The notes: a model not told the origin generated them from the sequence alone. A stretch of DNA of 64,000 nt from Micrococcales bacterium 31B (GCA_022803075.1 JAFFTF010000003.1:100037-164036); one strand, 5' to 3'. Numbered from the stretch's first letter, positions 1 through 9,373 are shown. A program made the numbers and translations.

Positions 1-238
1 TCATCCAGAGTTCCTCGGACGTCCCGAAATACCGCGCCAGGCGAATCGCCGTGTCTGCCGTGATGCCGCGCTTGCCGTGCACAATTTCGTTGATCCGGCG
101 CGGCGGCACGCCGATGGACACGGCGAGCTTGTTCTGCGTGATCTCGAAACCCTTGATGAAGTCCTCCATCAGGATCTCCCCCGGGTGGATCGGCTCGATC
201 AGGTCACGCTCAGTGATAGTCGACGAGTTCGACATCAT
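1..238 (-). CDS. higA: HigA-family antitoxin (HTH XRE), partial at window edge
   Basis: Antitoxin of a HigBA type II module: it should bind and neutralise the HigB toxin and repress the operon. The visible ~79 codons carry the HigA/VapI N-terminal signature (IHPGEILMEDF) followed by a Cro/CI-type helix-turn-helix (residues ~30-70: TQNKLAVSIGVPPRRINEIV) and the family's TADTAIRLARYFGTSEELW segment. Two adjacent ATG codons (238 or 235) follow a GGAGGT ribosome site. The gene starts inside the end of higB (about 29 nt overlap), so the two are translated together. The C-terminus lies outside the window, so intactness is unknown. Confidence 0.9.
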   Translation of the reverse strand, partial: MMSNSSTITERDLIEPIHPGEILMEDFIKGFEITQNKLAVSIGVPPRRINEIVHGKRGITADTAIRLARYFGTSEELWM

Positions 239-491
239 CCGCACCTCCCTCTCTCCAGACGAAACGAATGCGCCACTGCGCATTGACTCGGATGCTGTGC
301 TGGCCCCGACGATCACCGACGAGTTGCTCCAAGCGATTCCCCGGCGGAATCCTCAGGTCCTCGACGTCGTTCGCTGCGTGGATCAACTCCAACTTCCGCA
401 GAGCCGCCCGCTGCACGGTTCGATCGACACGCTTGACATACTGCTCATGCCAGATGCGTTCGGTGTCCTTGCTCCCGAACGACCTGATCAC
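210..491 (-). CDS. higB: HigB-like toxin (RelE/ParE superfamily mRNA interferase)
   Basis: 93-residue basic protein of the HigB plasmid-maintenance killer family: it begins MIRSFGSKDTERIW and has the family's central LRIPPGNRLEQL and C-terminal RVNAQWRIRFVW segments. Known members cleave ribosome-bound mRNA. It is the first gene of the pair, overlapping higA, which is the usual HigBA order (toxin first). The start is GTG at 491. No Shine-Dalgarno is seen, but TATGCT ends exactly six nt upstream, which suggests a leaderless transcript. The length matches the family (about 90-95 aa), and the Arg-rich C-terminal half is intact. Confidence 0.88.
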   Translation of the reverse strand: MIRSFGSKDTERIWHEQYVKRVDRTVQRAALRKLELIHAANDVEDLRIPPGNRLEQLVGDRRGQHSIRVNAQWRIRFVWREGGADDVELVDYH

Positions 492-497
492 CAGACC

Positions 498-503
498 AGC
501 ATA
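498..503 (-). promoter_or_regulatory. Candidate -10 element of higBA (leaderless)
   Basis: TATGCT on the minus strand fits the TANNNT consensus and ends six nt before the higB GTG, placing the transcription start at the start codon. No convincing -35 is seen. Confidence 0.4.
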
Positions 504-524
504 TAACGGTGTGCGTCAATAACG

Positions 525-1610
525 CTAGACGTTAAACCGGAACTCCACCACGTCACCATCCACCATGACGTACTCCTTGCCTTCGATGCGCGCCTTGCCC
601 TTGGCCTTGGCCTCCGCCACCGAACCTAACTCGACCAGGTCAGCGAACGAAATCACCTCGGCCTTAATGAATCCGCGCTCGAAGTCGGTGTGAATCACGC
701 CGGCCGCCTGCGGGGCGGTCCAGCCCTTCTTGATCGTCCACGCGCGCGACTCCTTGGGGCCCGCCGTGAGGTACGTCTGCAGGCCGAGCGTGTCGAAACC
801 GACCCGCGCGAGCTTATCGAGGCCAGATTCGTCGAGGCCAGCGTCAGCGAGCATCTCGCGGGCATCGTCCTCGTCGAGTTCGGCAAGGTCAGCCTCGAAC
901 TTCGCGTCCAAGAAAATGGCCTCGGCGGGCGCCACCAGCGCCTGCAGATCGGCCTTCATCGCCTCGTCGGCGAGCCCCGCGTCGTCGGTGTTGAACACGT
1001 AAATGAACGGCTTCGTGGTCATGAGCTGAAACTGCGCGAGTTCGGCAAGGTCGAGCTTCGCAGCCTTCGCGCCGGCGAACAGCGTGGTACCGGCTTCGAG
1101 CACGGCCACGGCGGCCTTGGCGAGTTCGAGCACCCCGGCCTCCGCCTTCTTGGCTTTGACCTCTTTTTCGAGACGGGGAATCATCTTCTCGAACGTCTGC
1201 AGGTCGGCCAGAATCAACTCGGTGTTGATGGTTTCGATATCAGAGGCGGGGTCTACTCGCCCGTCGACATGCACCACGTCGGGGTCGGCAAATGCGCGCG
1301 TGACCTGGCAGATCGCGTCGGCTTCGCGGATGTTCGCGAGAAACTTATTGCCCAGCCCCTCGCCCTCGGAGGCGCCGCGCACAATGCCGGCAATGTCAAC
1401 GAACGACACGGTCGCGGGCAGGATCCGCTCCGACCCGAAAATCTTGGCCAACTCGCCCAAACGCGCGTCCGGCAACGGCACCACGCCCACATTGGGCTCG
1501 ATCGTTGCGAACGGGTAGTTCGCCGCGAGCACCTGGGCGCGAGTAAGAGCATTAAACAGGGTCGACTTGCCAACGTTGGGCAGACCCACGATTCCAATAG
1601 TTAAAGCCAC
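525..1610 (-). CDS. ychF: Redox-regulated ATPase YchF (Obg-like, OLA1 family)
   Basis: 361-residue P-loop ATPase of the Obg/YchF family, a ribosome-associated ATPase linked to stress responses. It starts VALTIGIVGLPNVGKSTL (G1 motif GLPNVGKS) and has FVDIAGIVRGAS (G3) and FNTDDAG (the divergent G4 of YchF, which replaces NKxD and favours ATP). The C-terminal TGS-like end (GVIHTDFERGFIKAEVIS, then EGKEYVMVDGDVVEF) is complete. The GTG at 1610 was chosen because the family begins there; the frame is open 35 codons further upstream, but with unrelated low-complexity residues. It is a single gene downstream of higBA on the same strand. Confidence 0.95.
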   Translation of the reverse strand: MALTIGIVGLPNVGKSTLFNALTRAQVLAANYPFATIEPNVGVVPLPDARLGELAKIFGSERILPATVSFVDIAGIVRGASEGEGLGNKFLANIREADAICQVTRAFADPDVVHVDGRVDPASDIETINTELILADLQTFEKMIPRLEKEVKAKKAEAGVLELAKAAVAVLEAGTTLFAGAKAAKLDLAELAQFQLMTTKPFIYVFNTDDAGLADEAMKADLQALVAPAEAIFLDAKFEADLAELDEDDAREMLADAGLDESGLDKLARVGFDTLGLQTYLTAGPKESRAWTIKKGWTAPQAAGVIHTDFERGFIKAEVISFADLVELGSVAEAKAKGKARIEGKEYVMVDGDVVEFRFNV

Positions 1611-1781
1611 AGGCGCAATTTTAGGGGACGCCCGCTCCCCCCGCCGTTCGGTCTTATGCAGGCGGCGGCGTGGCCGGGTTTCCGCCGCGCAACCCGCGAC
1701 GGTCAGGCACCCCACCCCATCGGCAACAGGGGACCAGCCATCTCGTTCAAAAACCTATGACACCCCTGATGTACTCAGCCT

Positions 1782-3059
1782 ATGGACCTTACTGCTCTAC
1801 TCTTCGGTGTTCTGCTCGGCCTGGTGGCCGGCGTCGCACTCAGCGTGTGGCTCATGCTGCGCTGGTTCCGCCGTCACCAGTCCGAGGTGCTGGCCGCCGC
1901 GCCGAGCCTTGATCACAATGCACTCGCAGGGGCAGTGCATTCTGTGGCTAGCCAGGCAATTCAGCACAACCAGCAGCAGTTTTTGCAACTCGCCGAAGAG
2001 CGTTTGAAACGCGCGACCGAGGCGAACCGCAATGAGCTGCAGGCAAAGACGGTGGCGTTCGAAACCATGGTCGACCCGCTGCACCAGTCACTCGAAAAGG
2101 TGCAGCGGGCGCTGACGGAGTCGGAGCGGTTGCGGGTCGCGTCGTCGGCCGCCCTGAATGAAAAGTTGACGCAGGTGGCGGCCGCGTCGCACGAGTTGCG
2201 GGGCGAGACCCGGCAGCTCATTAACGCACTCCGAGCGCCGCATCAGCGCGGCGCCTGGGGCGAGCTGCAACTGCGGCGGCTCGTGGAGGCCGCGGGAATG
2301 CTGCCGCACTGCGACTTCACCGAACAGACCACCGTGCGCAATGCGCAGATCACGGGCGACGATGAAACCCTGGTCGCCGACGGCGCCGCACGCAGTGCGA
2401 CGCTGCGCCCCGACCTCATCGTGAACCTGCCCGGCGGGCGGCATCTCGTGGTCGATTCGAAGGCACCCTTGCAGGCCTTTCTTGACGCGTATGACGCCAC
2501 CGACGAGACGACGCGTAAGGCTTCGCTTGCCAGGTGCGCCGCGCACCTGCGTAAACACGTAGATCAGTTAAGCGGCAAGCAGTACTGGGAGTCCGTGGCG
2601 GGCAGCCCCGAGTACGTCATCATGTTCTTGCCGAGCGACCACTTGCTGACCACCGCACACGAGGCGGACCCGCACATGTATGAGTACGCGTCACAGCGGC
2701 AGGTGGTGATCGCGACCCCGGGCACGCTCATCGCGCTGCTGCGCACCGTGGGCTTTGCGTGGCGCACCGAGGCCGTCACCTCGAACGCTCAGGAGGTGCT
2801 GGCCGCCGGTCGCACCCTCTACGAGCGAGTAGCGAGGTTTAGCGAGAACTTCGACCTGGTGGGGCGTCGTCTCGAAGCCAGCGTCAAGGCCTACAACACC
2901 GCCGTGGGAACCTACGAGGGCCGCGTGCTGCCCGCGTCGCGCAAGTTTGTCGACCTCCAGGTGACCGAGCAGCCCGTCAAGGAGCCACGCGCCGTCGAAA
3001 CGCACCAGCGTGCCATCGTCGCGCCCGAACTCACCGAGAACGTGCGCCACCTCGCCTAA
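1782..3059 (+). CDS. rmuC: DNA recombination protein RmuC family
   Basis: 425-residue protein with an N-terminal membrane segment (residues ~5-25, LLFGVLLGLVAGVALSVWLML), a coiled-coil stretch (~60-130) and the RmuC nuclease-like domain (~135-360: RGAWGELQLRRLVEAAGM, RPDLIVNLPGGRHLVVDSKAPL, EYVIMFLPSD). RmuC limits inversions at short inverted repeats in E. coli; it is predicted to be a membrane-tethered PD-(D/E)XK-like protein. The ATG at 1782 lacks a clear ribosome site. It is divergent from ychF and convergent with ispH. Confidence 0.92.
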   Translation: MDLTALLFGVLLGLVAGVALSVWLMLRWFRRHQSEVLAAAPSLDHNALAGAVHSVASQAIQHNQQQFLQLAEERLKRATEANRNELQAKTVAFETMVDPLHQSLEKVQRALTESERLRVASSAALNEKLTQVAAASHELRGETRQLINALRAPHQRGAWGELQLRRLVEAAGMLPHCDFTEQTTVRNAQITGDDETLVADGAARSATLRPDLIVNLPGGRHLVVDSKAPLQAFLDAYDATDETTRKASLARCAAHLRKHVDQLSGKQYWESVAGSPEYVIMFLPSDHLLTTAHEADPHMYEYASQRQVVIATPGTLIALLRTVGFAWRTEAVTSNAQEVLAAGRTLYERVARFSENFDLVGRRLEASVKAYNTAVGTYEGRVLPASRKFVDLQVTEQPVKEPRAVETHQRAIVAPELTENVRHLA

Positions 3060-3133
3060 CCACCTACGGCGAACGAATGCTGGACCGCAGCACAACAACC
3101 GGGTCCTGCCGCGCACCCGCGCCTAGCCTGCGG

Positions 3134-4111
3134 TTACTTCGTGTCGCAGTCGCTCGCGGCCTTGAGGTCCTTGCGCAGCTCTTTGGGCAGCGAGAACATG
3201 AGGTCCTCCGTCGCGGTGCGCACCTCTTCGATGGTGCCGTAGCCGCGGCGAGCCAGGTCTTTCAGCAGGTCATCCACCAAGATCTCGGGCACCGAGGCTC
3301 CCGAGCTCACGCCTACGGTGGTCACCCCCTCGAACCATTGGTCGCGCACCTCTGTGTACCGATCGATGCGATACGCGGCCTTCGCCCCATACTCGAGCGC
3401 CACCTCGACGAGTCGCACCGAGTTCGACGAATTCGCGCTACCCACGACGATCATGAGATCCGCATCGGGAGCGAGTTTCTTCACCGCGACCTGGCGGTTT
3501 TGCGTCGCATAGCAAATATCGTCCGACGGCGGATTTTGCAACAGGGGCAGGTTCGCGCGCAGGCGATCCACGGTCTGCATCGTCTCGTCGACCGAGAGGG
3601 TGGTTTGCGAAAGCCACACCACCTTCTCCGGGTCGCGGATCGTTACCGAGTCCACGTCGTCCGGGCCATTCACGATCTGCACGTGATCGGGGGCCTCGCC
3701 GCTCGTTCCCTCCACCTCTTCGTGACCCTCGTGGCCGATCAAGAGAATGTCGTAGTCCTGCTTCGCGAAACGCACCACCTCTTTGTGCACCTTCGTGACG
3801 AGGGGGCAGGTTGCGTCGATGGTCTTGAGGTTGCGGGCCGCGGCCTCGGCGTGTACCGCCGGCGATACGCCGTGGGCCGAGAAAATGACCAACTTACCCT
3901 CGGGCACCTCGTCCGTTTCATTGACGAAGATCGCGCCGCGTTCCTCCAACGTTTCGACCACGTGCTTGTTGTGCACGATCTCCTTGCGCACGTAAACGGG
4001 CGCGCCATAGGTGTCGAGCGCCTTCTCGACGGCCACGACCGCACGATCGACACCGGCACAGTAGCCGCGGGGGGACGCTAACAAAACACGCTTCTCAGAC
4101 ACGCCTTCCAT
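3134..4111 (-). CDS. ispH: 4-hydroxy-3-methylbut-2-enyl diphosphate reductase
   Basis: Last enzyme of the MEP isoprenoid pathway: it reduces HMBPP to IPP and DMAPP with a [4Fe-4S] cluster. All three cluster cysteines are visible ([33 protein letters not shown]), as are the catalytic [11 protein letters not shown] region and [11 protein letters not shown]. The 325-residue length is normal. The start is ambiguous between ATG 4111 and GTG 4102; the sequence further upstream in the same frame does not resemble IspH. It stands alone, divergent from the phosphoesterase at 4257. The pathway feeds the short prenyl synthase at 18.4 kb. Confidence 0.95.
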   Translation of the reverse strand: MEGVSEKRVLLASPRGYCAGVDRAVVAVEKALDTYGAPVYVRKEIVHNKHVVETLEERGAIFVNETDEVPEGKLVIFSAHGVSPAVHAEAAARNLKTIDATCPLVTKVHKEVVRFAKQDYDILLIGHEGHEEVEGTSGEAPDHVQIVNGPDDVDSVTIRDPEKVVWLSQTTLSVDETMQTVDRLRANLPLLQNPPSDDICYATQNRQVAVKKLAPDADLMIVVGSANSSNSVRLVEVALEYGAKAAYRIDRYTEVRDQWFEGVTTVGVSSGASVPEILVDDLLKDLARRGYGTIEEVRTATEDLMFSLPKELRKDLKAASDCDTK

Positions 4112-4256
4112 CCTACGCGAACGGTCCCCGTGCGCCGACGCGGCCTCATGGAGCGCCATGTGTCGTTCACCTAGTCTCACCTCGCCGTCACCGTCTCGTC
4201 ACACCGGTCGGCTACCGTTCCCCGCGTCCCCCAAAAAGCTCCAGCAAAGGCCCAGC

Positions 4257-5450
4257 ATGAACCCCTCCCTGCCCCTGTTCTCGCGTCGCGGCGCGCTCGG
4301 CGCCGCGAGCGCCCTCGGCGTGGTCGCCGCCAGCACGTTCGCGGGCCCCACCGTGGCTGACTCCCGCGAACTGACCAGCCCTCGCGCAACCGACCTCACG
4401 TTCCGCACCGACGGCACGTTCAAAGTGGTGCAGTTCAATGACACGCAGGACAACCACGAGACCGACCGGCGCACGGTTGAACTCATGGCCGCCGTGCTCG
4501 ACGCAGAACGCCCCGACTTCGTCGTCATCAACGGCGACGTCATCAATGGCGACATGGAGACCGCGGAACAAGTCAAGCTTGCCGTGCGCAAAGTGGTGAC
4601 GCCGATGGAGCAGCGGTGCATTCCCTGGGCCATCACGTTCGGCAATCACGACGAAGACTCAGCCCCCACCTCGGGCATGACCGAAGACAGGTTGCTCGCG
4701 CTGTACCGCAGCTACCGCTTCAACCTCAACGGTGCGGTGATCCCCGGCGTCGAAGGACACTCGAATGCGCAGCTGCTGGTTCGCCGCAGCGACAGCCGCA
4801 AGCCCGCCCTCGCCCTCTGGCTGCTCGACACGGGTCGCTACGCACCCGATGCGATCGCCGGTCAAGACTTCGAAAGTTACCCCGATTGGGATTGGGTGCG
4901 CATGTCCACGGTGCAGTGGTATCGCGACCTGTCGGCCGCCACCGAAAAGAAATACGGACGCAAGATCCCCGGCATCATGTGGGGCCACATCGCGCTGCAC
5001 GAGCATCGCCACATGTGGTTCGACTCGCTCGATTCGCGCACCGCGGCAGACCACGAGCGTGCCGTCGCAAAGCACTCGATCAGCGGCGAACGCAACGAGG
5101 ACGAGTGCCCGGGCCCCTTCAACTCGGGCCTCTTCAGCGCGTTCCTCGAACGCGGCGACGTGCTCGGCTACTACGTCGGCCACGATCACGTGAACACGTA
5201 CACGGGCAACTACTTCGGCGTCGAACTGGGCTACTCCCCCGCGACTGGCTACGCCCCGTACGGCCTCGAGGGTGACCGCAAGAACGAGCTGCGCGGTGCC
5301 CGCGTGTTCACATTCGAGCAGGACGCCGCGAACGTCTACACCGGCACGCGCCTCCTCTTCGCGCGCGACCTCGGCATCGACGTCACTCCCGAACCCGAGC
5401 CCACCGACGGCGACACCATGTTCGAGGTTCCCCCGCGCACCACGCCCTAG
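4257..5450 (+). CDS. Tat-exported calcineurin-like metallophosphoesterase
   Basis: 397 residues. The N-terminus has a twin-arginine motif (SRRGAL, residues ~7-12), a hydrophobic stretch rich in Ala/Gly/Val and an AGPTVA-like cleavage region, so export folded through Tat is likely. The metallophosphatase motifs are in order: FNDTQDNH, INGDVINGD, FGNHDED, WGHIALHEH and YVGHDHVN, which give the expected Asp, Asn and His metal ligands. The overall plan resembles the purple-acid-phosphatase-29/YvnB type of extracellular phosphoesterase. The substrate is not predictable. The ATG at 4257 follows AAAGG. A GC-rich hairpin follows the gene. Confidence 0.88.
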   Translation: MNPSLPLFSRRGALGAASALGVVAASTFAGPTVADSRELTSPRATDLTFRTDGTFKVVQFNDTQDNHETDRRTVELMAAVLDAERPDFVVINGDVINGDMETAEQVKLAVRKVVTPMEQRCIPWAITFGNHDEDSAPTSGMTEDRLLALYRSYRFNLNGAVIPGVEGHSNAQLLVRRSDSRKPALALWLLDTGRYAPDAIAGQDFESYPDWDWVRMSTVQWYRDLSAATEKKYGRKIPGIMWGHIALHEHRHMWFDSLDSRTAADHERAVAKHSISGERNEDECPGPFNSGLFSAFLERGDVLGYYVGHDHVNTYTGNYFGVELGYSPATGYAPYGLEGDRKNELRGARVFTFEQDAANVYTGTRLLFARDLGIDVTPEPEPTDGDTMFEVPPRTTP

Positions 5451-5470
5451 CGTCGGCGCCACCTGAGCCA

Positions 5471-5508
5471 GGGCCCCGCCGCGTCCACAGCCGACGCGCG
5501 CGGGGCCC
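5471..5508 (+). terminator. Hairpin after the phosphoesterase gene
   Basis: Inverted repeat GGGCCCCG ... CGGGGCCC with additional CGCGTC/GACGCG pairing, 20 nt after the stop codon. There is no U-tract, so it is a probable rather than canonical terminator. Confidence 0.5.
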
Positions 5509-5627
5509 GCACCACTCCACCCCCCTTCACACGTCCCCCCACACCCCCCGCCCGCGACGGGTCGTCACACCGACCACGGCTCGCGGGCCTACGCACGTCA
5601 GACCCCAAAGCGTGGCAAAGTGGTATC

Positions 5628-7139
5628 GTGCCTCCCCAGCCTCCCCAGTCCCCATTCGCCTCCCTCCCCGGCGGCGGGCCCACCGCGCCCAGCGCCGCGG
5701 GTACCGAGCCGGACGCCCCGGCGGCACCACCCGCGCGTCCCTCCTTGGCAGCCACCGCTGCCGAGACCACGGCTGACAACCCATGGCCCCTGCGCCTGCT
5801 CTCGCGCAAGATCACCGACTACGTGGCGCGCATGTCGCACCTGTGGGTCGAGGGCCAAATGGTGCAACTGAATCGTCGCCCCGGCGCGGGCATGGCGTTC
5901 ATGACCCTGCGCGACACCGAGCAAGATTTTTCGATGAACGTGTCGGTGCTCGAGCGCGTGCTCAACGCGGTCACGGTCGACCTGCAACCGGGTGCGCGCA
6001 TCGTGGTGCGCTGCAAGCCAACGTTTTGGTCCAAGCGCGGCACGCTGCAGTTGGAGGCCGCAGAAATTCGAGCGGTCGGCATCGGCGAACTCCTCGCTCA
6101 GATCGAGCAACTCAAACGTCAGCTCGCCGCCGAGGGCCTGTTCGCCCCCGAACGCAAGCGGCCGCTGCCGTTTCTCCCGCAATTGATCGGCCTGGTGTGC
6201 GGTCGCGAGTCGGCGGCCGAAAAAGACGTCGTGGTGAACGCGCAGGCCCGCTGGCCGGGGGTGCGGTTTGAGATCCGCAACGTGGCGGTGCAGGGTTCGC
6301 GGGCGCCCGCCGAGGTCGCCAGCGCGATTGCCGAACTCGATGCCCACCCCGAGGTCGATCTCATTGTGGTGAGTCGCGGCGGCGGCAGCCTCGAAGACCT
6401 GCTCGCCTTCTCGAGTGAGCAAATTTGTCGCGCGGCCGCGGCCTGCACCACGCCGCTCGTGTCGGCCATCGGGCACGAGGTGGATTCGCCGCTGCTCGAT
6501 CTCGTGGCCGACCTGCGGGCCTCCACGCCCACCGACGCTGCGAAGCGCATCGTGCCCGACATTGCCGTAGAGATCAGCAGCGTGCACAGCGCTCGCGACC
6601 GCATGCTCGGTGGCCTGCAGCGTCGCCTCCAGCAGGAGCGTCAGTGGCTGCAGCAGCTGCGCACTCGACCCGTCATGAGCGACCCTTCGAGCATGTTCGC
6701 TCGCCACCGCGATGATGTCGAGCGCCTCCGACAGCAGTCCGCAAATTTGCTCGGGGCACGTGTCAACCGCGAGGCCGAAACCCTCAGCCGCCTGGTCGGT
6801 GCCGTCACGGCGTTGTCTCCCAAGGCCACGCTCGAACGCGGCTATGCGATCGTGCACCGCGACGACGGCCACGTGATTCGCTCGGCGGGCGAGATGAAGG
6901 CCGGCGAGAACATCCGCATTCGCTTTGCCGAAGACACGGGTTCGGCCCTCGTCGTGCCGCAGGGAGCCGGGCTCACCGTGGCCAGCCAGGCCCGCAAGAA
7001 ATCCACGAAGATGAAGCCCCTCGCGGCCGACCAGGTTGAGGCGCTCAAGGCGCAAGATGCCGAGCGCCGAGCGGCTGCGAAGGCCGAACTCGAGGCCCAT
7101 AAGATTCCAGAACGCGACATCACGAAGGACGACGAATGA
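5628..7139 (+). CDS. xseA: Exodeoxyribonuclease VII large subunit
   Basis: 503-residue catalytic subunit of ExoVII, which degrades single-stranded DNA in both directions into oligonucleotides. It has an N-terminal OB fold (~45-140: [28 protein letters not shown]), the core [16 protein letters not shown] and [28 protein letters not shown], a long coiled coil (~330-400), then [11 protein letters not shown] near the end. A Pro/Ala-rich N-terminal leader of about 40 residues precedes the OB fold. The start is GTG at 5628, with CAAAGT ending six nt upstream and no Shine-Dalgarno. It overlaps xseB by 4 nt (ATGA), so the two are translationally coupled. Confidence 0.95.
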   Translation: MPPQPPQSPFASLPGGGPTAPSAAGTEPDAPAAPPARPSLAATAAETTADNPWPLRLLSRKITDYVARMSHLWVEGQMVQLNRRPGAGMAFMTLRDTEQDFSMNVSVLERVLNAVTVDLQPGARIVVRCKPTFWSKRGTLQLEAAEIRAVGIGELLAQIEQLKRQLAAEGLFAPERKRPLPFLPQLIGLVCGRESAAEKDVVVNAQARWPGVRFEIRNVAVQGSRAPAEVASAIAELDAHPEVDLIVVSRGGGSLEDLLAFSSEQICRAAAACTTPLVSAIGHEVDSPLLDLVADLRASTPTDAAKRIVPDIAVEISSVHSARDRMLGGLQRRLQQERQWLQQLRTRPVMSDPSSMFARHRDDVERLRQQSANLLGARVNREAETLSRLVGAVTALSPKATLERGYAIVHRDDGHVIRSAGEMKAGENIRIRFAEDTGSALVVPQGAGLTVASQARKKSTKMKPLAADQVEALKAQDAERRAAAKAELEAHKIPERDITKDDE

Positions 7140-7468
7140 GCGAATCACCCCTCCACAATGCCGATTACGCGCAGCACGGTGCCGACCCGGCCACCAGCGC
7201 GTCCTGGGATGCCGTGACGCACGACCCGCACGTGCAGACGCCGCAGGCCCACCCCGCCGCCGAAGGGCTCAGTTATGAGCAGGCTAGAGACCAGCTGGTC
7301 GAGATCGTGCGGCAACTCGAGACGGGTCAGGGCGGGCTCGAAGAGTCGCTGAAACTGTGGGAGAAGGGCGAGGCCCTCGCGGCGCACTGTCAGGCCTGGC
7401 TCGACGGGGCGCAGAGCCGCCTCGATCGCGCCATGGCGGCGCGCAACGACGCGTCCCAACAGCAGTAA
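7136..7468 (+). CDS. xseB: Exodeoxyribonuclease VII small subunit
   Basis: 110 residues. The conserved XseB helical core occupies ~45-95 ([42 protein letters not shown]), preceded by a ~40-residue unconserved extension. XseB subunits pack on the XseA coiled coil. It starts inside the xseA stop and ends 16 nt before the convergent DUF4245 gene. Confidence 0.93.
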   Translation: MSESPLHNADYAQHGADPATSASWDAVTHDPHVQTPQAHPAAEGLSYEQARDQLVEIVRQLETGQGGLEESLKLWEKGEALAAHCQAWLDGAQSRLDRAMAARNDASQQQ

Positions 7469-7484
7469 GGCCTGCCCGGCCGCC

Positions 7485-8156
7485 CTACTGCGCCTGCGAC
7501 GCGAGCGCGGCCTGGGTCACGGCCTCGACGTTAGCGAACGGCACGTTGCCCGAGACGAGCAGCGCCGAGCCGCCCGCGTCGCAGCGCAGCGACCACACCT
7601 CGGCCTTGCTGGCACTCCTCGAACTGCCCGCCGAGCGGGCCTTTTCGCAGGTCACGCCGCTCAGGGTGACGTCCTCGCGCTCGTACACCGAACCGATCGC
7701 GCCCGTGACGAAACTATCGTCGAGCGTGGCGGCCTGCACCAGGTTGATCGCCCCGCCCGACACCGCGTAGTACACGCTCCAGACGCCCTCCGCTCCGCCC
7801 GAGAACTCGGCGCTCGACGCGAAGTAGTCGGCTGCCACAGACGGTACGGCGAGCGTGAACGGTGCCTGGCCTTGCGCCTGCTCGGCTTCGGCAGCGACAT
7901 CCACGGGGTTGGTGTCAAACTCGGGCGCGCGCCCAATCTTGGTGAACAAGAACAGCGCGATCACCACGAGGGTGATGAGCCCGATCGAGTACGTGATGTT
8001 GCGGATCGTCTGGGGCGGGCGCGGCTTCTTGGCGCCCGTGAAAAGTGGGGGGTGAGGGCCGACCGCGGGGTCGAGGCTGGGATACTGCACGGGCACCTCT
8101 GCCGCGGGGTTGGCGGCGGGTTCGCTGGGCGAGGGGTTGGCGCTGGGATCACTCAC
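7485..8156 (-). CDS. DUF4245-type membrane protein
   Basis: 223 residues: a Pro-rich cytoplasmic N-terminus, one transmembrane helix (~50-70, YSIGLITLVVIALFLFTKIG), then an extracellular domain with a WSVYYAVSGGAINLVQAAT segment and one Cys pair (VTCEKA, LRCDAG). This plan and the position beside xseAB match the actinobacterial DUF4245 family, whose function is unknown. The GTG at 8156 is preferred because CACGAT ends six nt upstream; GTG 8171 is an alternative. It is divergent from pfkB with only 46 nt between the two starts. Confidence 0.7.
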   Translation of the reverse strand: MSDPSANPSPSEPAANPAAEVPVQYPSLDPAVGPHPPLFTGAKKPRPPQTIRNITYSIGLITLVVIALFLFTKIGRAPEFDTNPVDVAAEAEQAQGQAPFTLAVPSVAADYFASSAEFSGGAEGVWSVYYAVSGGAINLVQAATLDDSFVTGAIGSVYEREDVTLSGVTCEKARSAGSSRSASKAEVWSLRCDAGGSALLVSGNVPFANVEAVTQAALASQAQ

Positions 8157-8190
8157 CAGTCCATCGTGCACTACCGGGCTCGAAATCTGA

Positions 8191-8196
8191 AAGAAT
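8191..8196 (+). promoter_or_regulatory. Candidate -10 element of the PfkB kinase (leaderless)
   Basis: AAGAAT ends six nt before the GTG at 8203; no Shine-Dalgarno is present. It matches only A2, A5 and T6 of TATAAT, so it is weaker than the others of this kind. Confidence 0.3.
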
Positions 8197-8202
8197 CACG
8201 AT

Positions 8203-9219
8203 GTGACTTCATCCTCGTACACTTCTCGCGCCCTCGCCGTGGGCGAAGCGCTGATCGATATTCTCAACACGGGCGACGGCGCCTCCCAGCATGTTGCCGG
8301 CGGCAGCCCCATGAACACGGCGGTGGCGCTTGCGCGCCTCGGCCACGACGCCTTCCTCATGACACACTACGCGGACGACGACCTGGGTGCGCTCATCACG
8401 AGCCACCTCGCCGCGTCGCAGGTGACCGTCACCGAGGGTTCTCTCTCGGCGAGCCGCACCCCCACTGCGGCGGCCACGGTCGGCGCCGACGGCGCGGCCA
8501 CCTACGTATTCGACCTCGAATGGGACATCGACCCGAGCCACACCCCCGAGCAGCTCGACGTCGTGCATTCGGCCTCCATCGCGACCGTGCTGCAACCCGG
8601 CGCCGACAAGGTGTTCACCCTGCTTGAGTCGCTGAAGGCGCAGGCCACCATCACCTTCGACCCCAACGCGCGCCCCGCGATCATGGGCGATCCCGCCGAC
8701 GTACGGCCCGTCGTCGAACGGTTCGTGGCACTCGCCGACGTGGTCAAGGCCAGCGACGAAGACCTCGAGTGGCTCTACCCGGGCGAACCCCTCGACGCGG
8801 TCATCACCCGCTGGCAGTCCCTCGGCCCCGCACTCGTGGTCGCAACCCGCGGGGCGGACGGCGCACTGGCCGCCACGGCGTCCGGCCTCACGAGCGTCCC
8901 CTCGCGCAAGGTCACCGTCATCGACACGGTGGGCGCGGGCGACACGTTCTCGGCGGGCATCATCGACGAGCTCGGCGTGCGGGGTCTCCTCGGCGCTAGC
9001 CAGCGCGAGGCGCTGCGCGCGATCCCGAGCAGCACCGTCGAGGCCGTGCTCAATCACGCCGCCGCCTGCGCCGCGATCACGGTGTCGCGCCAGGGCGCCA
9101 ACCCTCCCACGCGGGCCGAGGTGCGCGGGTCGGACGCTCCGGCCCCCGCGGGCGCGGCCAGCATCGGTGGCACCGTGAGCGGGTCACCGCGCGGCTCCAT
9201 CGGCGGCACCTTGCGCTGA
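8203..9219 (+). CDS. PfkB-family carbohydrate kinase (fructokinase-like)
   Basis: 338-residue ribokinase-fold sugar kinase, predicted to phosphorylate a hexose (fructose is most likely from family resemblance). It has the N-terminal substrate motif GGSPMNTAVALARLGH, the central TFDPNARPAIMGD segment typical of fructokinases, and the C-terminal PfkB signature DTVGAGDTFSAGII with the catalytic Asp. The last ~20 residues (SIGGTVSGSPRGSIGGTLR) run directly into a DNA tandem repeat that begins before the stop codon, so the C-terminus may have been altered by repeat expansion. Confidence 0.88.
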   Translation: MTSSSYTSRALAVGEALIDILNTGDGASQHVAGGSPMNTAVALARLGHDAFLMTHYADDDLGALITSHLAASQVTVTEGSLSASRTPTAAATVGADGAATYVFDLEWDIDPSHTPEQLDVVHSASIATVLQPGADKVFTLLESLKAQATITFDPNARPAIMGDPADVRPVVERFVALADVVKASDEDLEWLYPGEPLDAVITRWQSLGPALVVATRGADGALAATASGLTSVPSRKVTVIDTVGAGDTFSAGIIDELGVRGLLGASQREALRAIPSSTVEAVLNHAAACAAITVSRQGANPPTRAEVRGSDAPAPAGAASIGGTVSGSPRGSIGGTLR

Positions 9220-9343
9220 CGCGGCGGCACCTTGCGCTGACGCGGCGGCAACTGCGCTAGCGAAGCGGCAACTGCGCTAGCGAAGCGGCAACTGCGCTGA
9301 CGCGGCGGCACCTTGCGCTGACGCGGCGGCACCAGCACTAACG
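9201..9343. repeat. Seven tandem 19-21 bp repeats at the 3' end of the PfkB gene
   Basis: Units at 9201, 9222, 9243, 9264, 9284, 9303 and 9324. Two sub-types alternate: CGGCGGCACCTTGCGCTGACG and AGCGGCAACTGCGCTAGCGA. The first unit supplies the kinase's last codons and stop. The units have no spacers, so this is not a CRISPR array. Confidence 0.92.
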
Positions 9344-9373
9344 CGGGCCGCGACACGGGCGCGCCCGGCACTC

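Noticed and set aside
525-1715. Longer YchF starting at 1715
   Set aside because: The extra 35 residues are Arg-rich and unrelated to the family; the P-loop protein begins naturally at GTG 1610.
5598-7148. 516-codon open frame antisense to xseA
   Set aside because: It mirrors the whole xseA gene, which has clear family motifs; long antisense frames are expected at this GC content.
9201-9343. CRISPR-like array
   Set aside because: Units are contiguous with no unique spacers and no cas genes are nearby.
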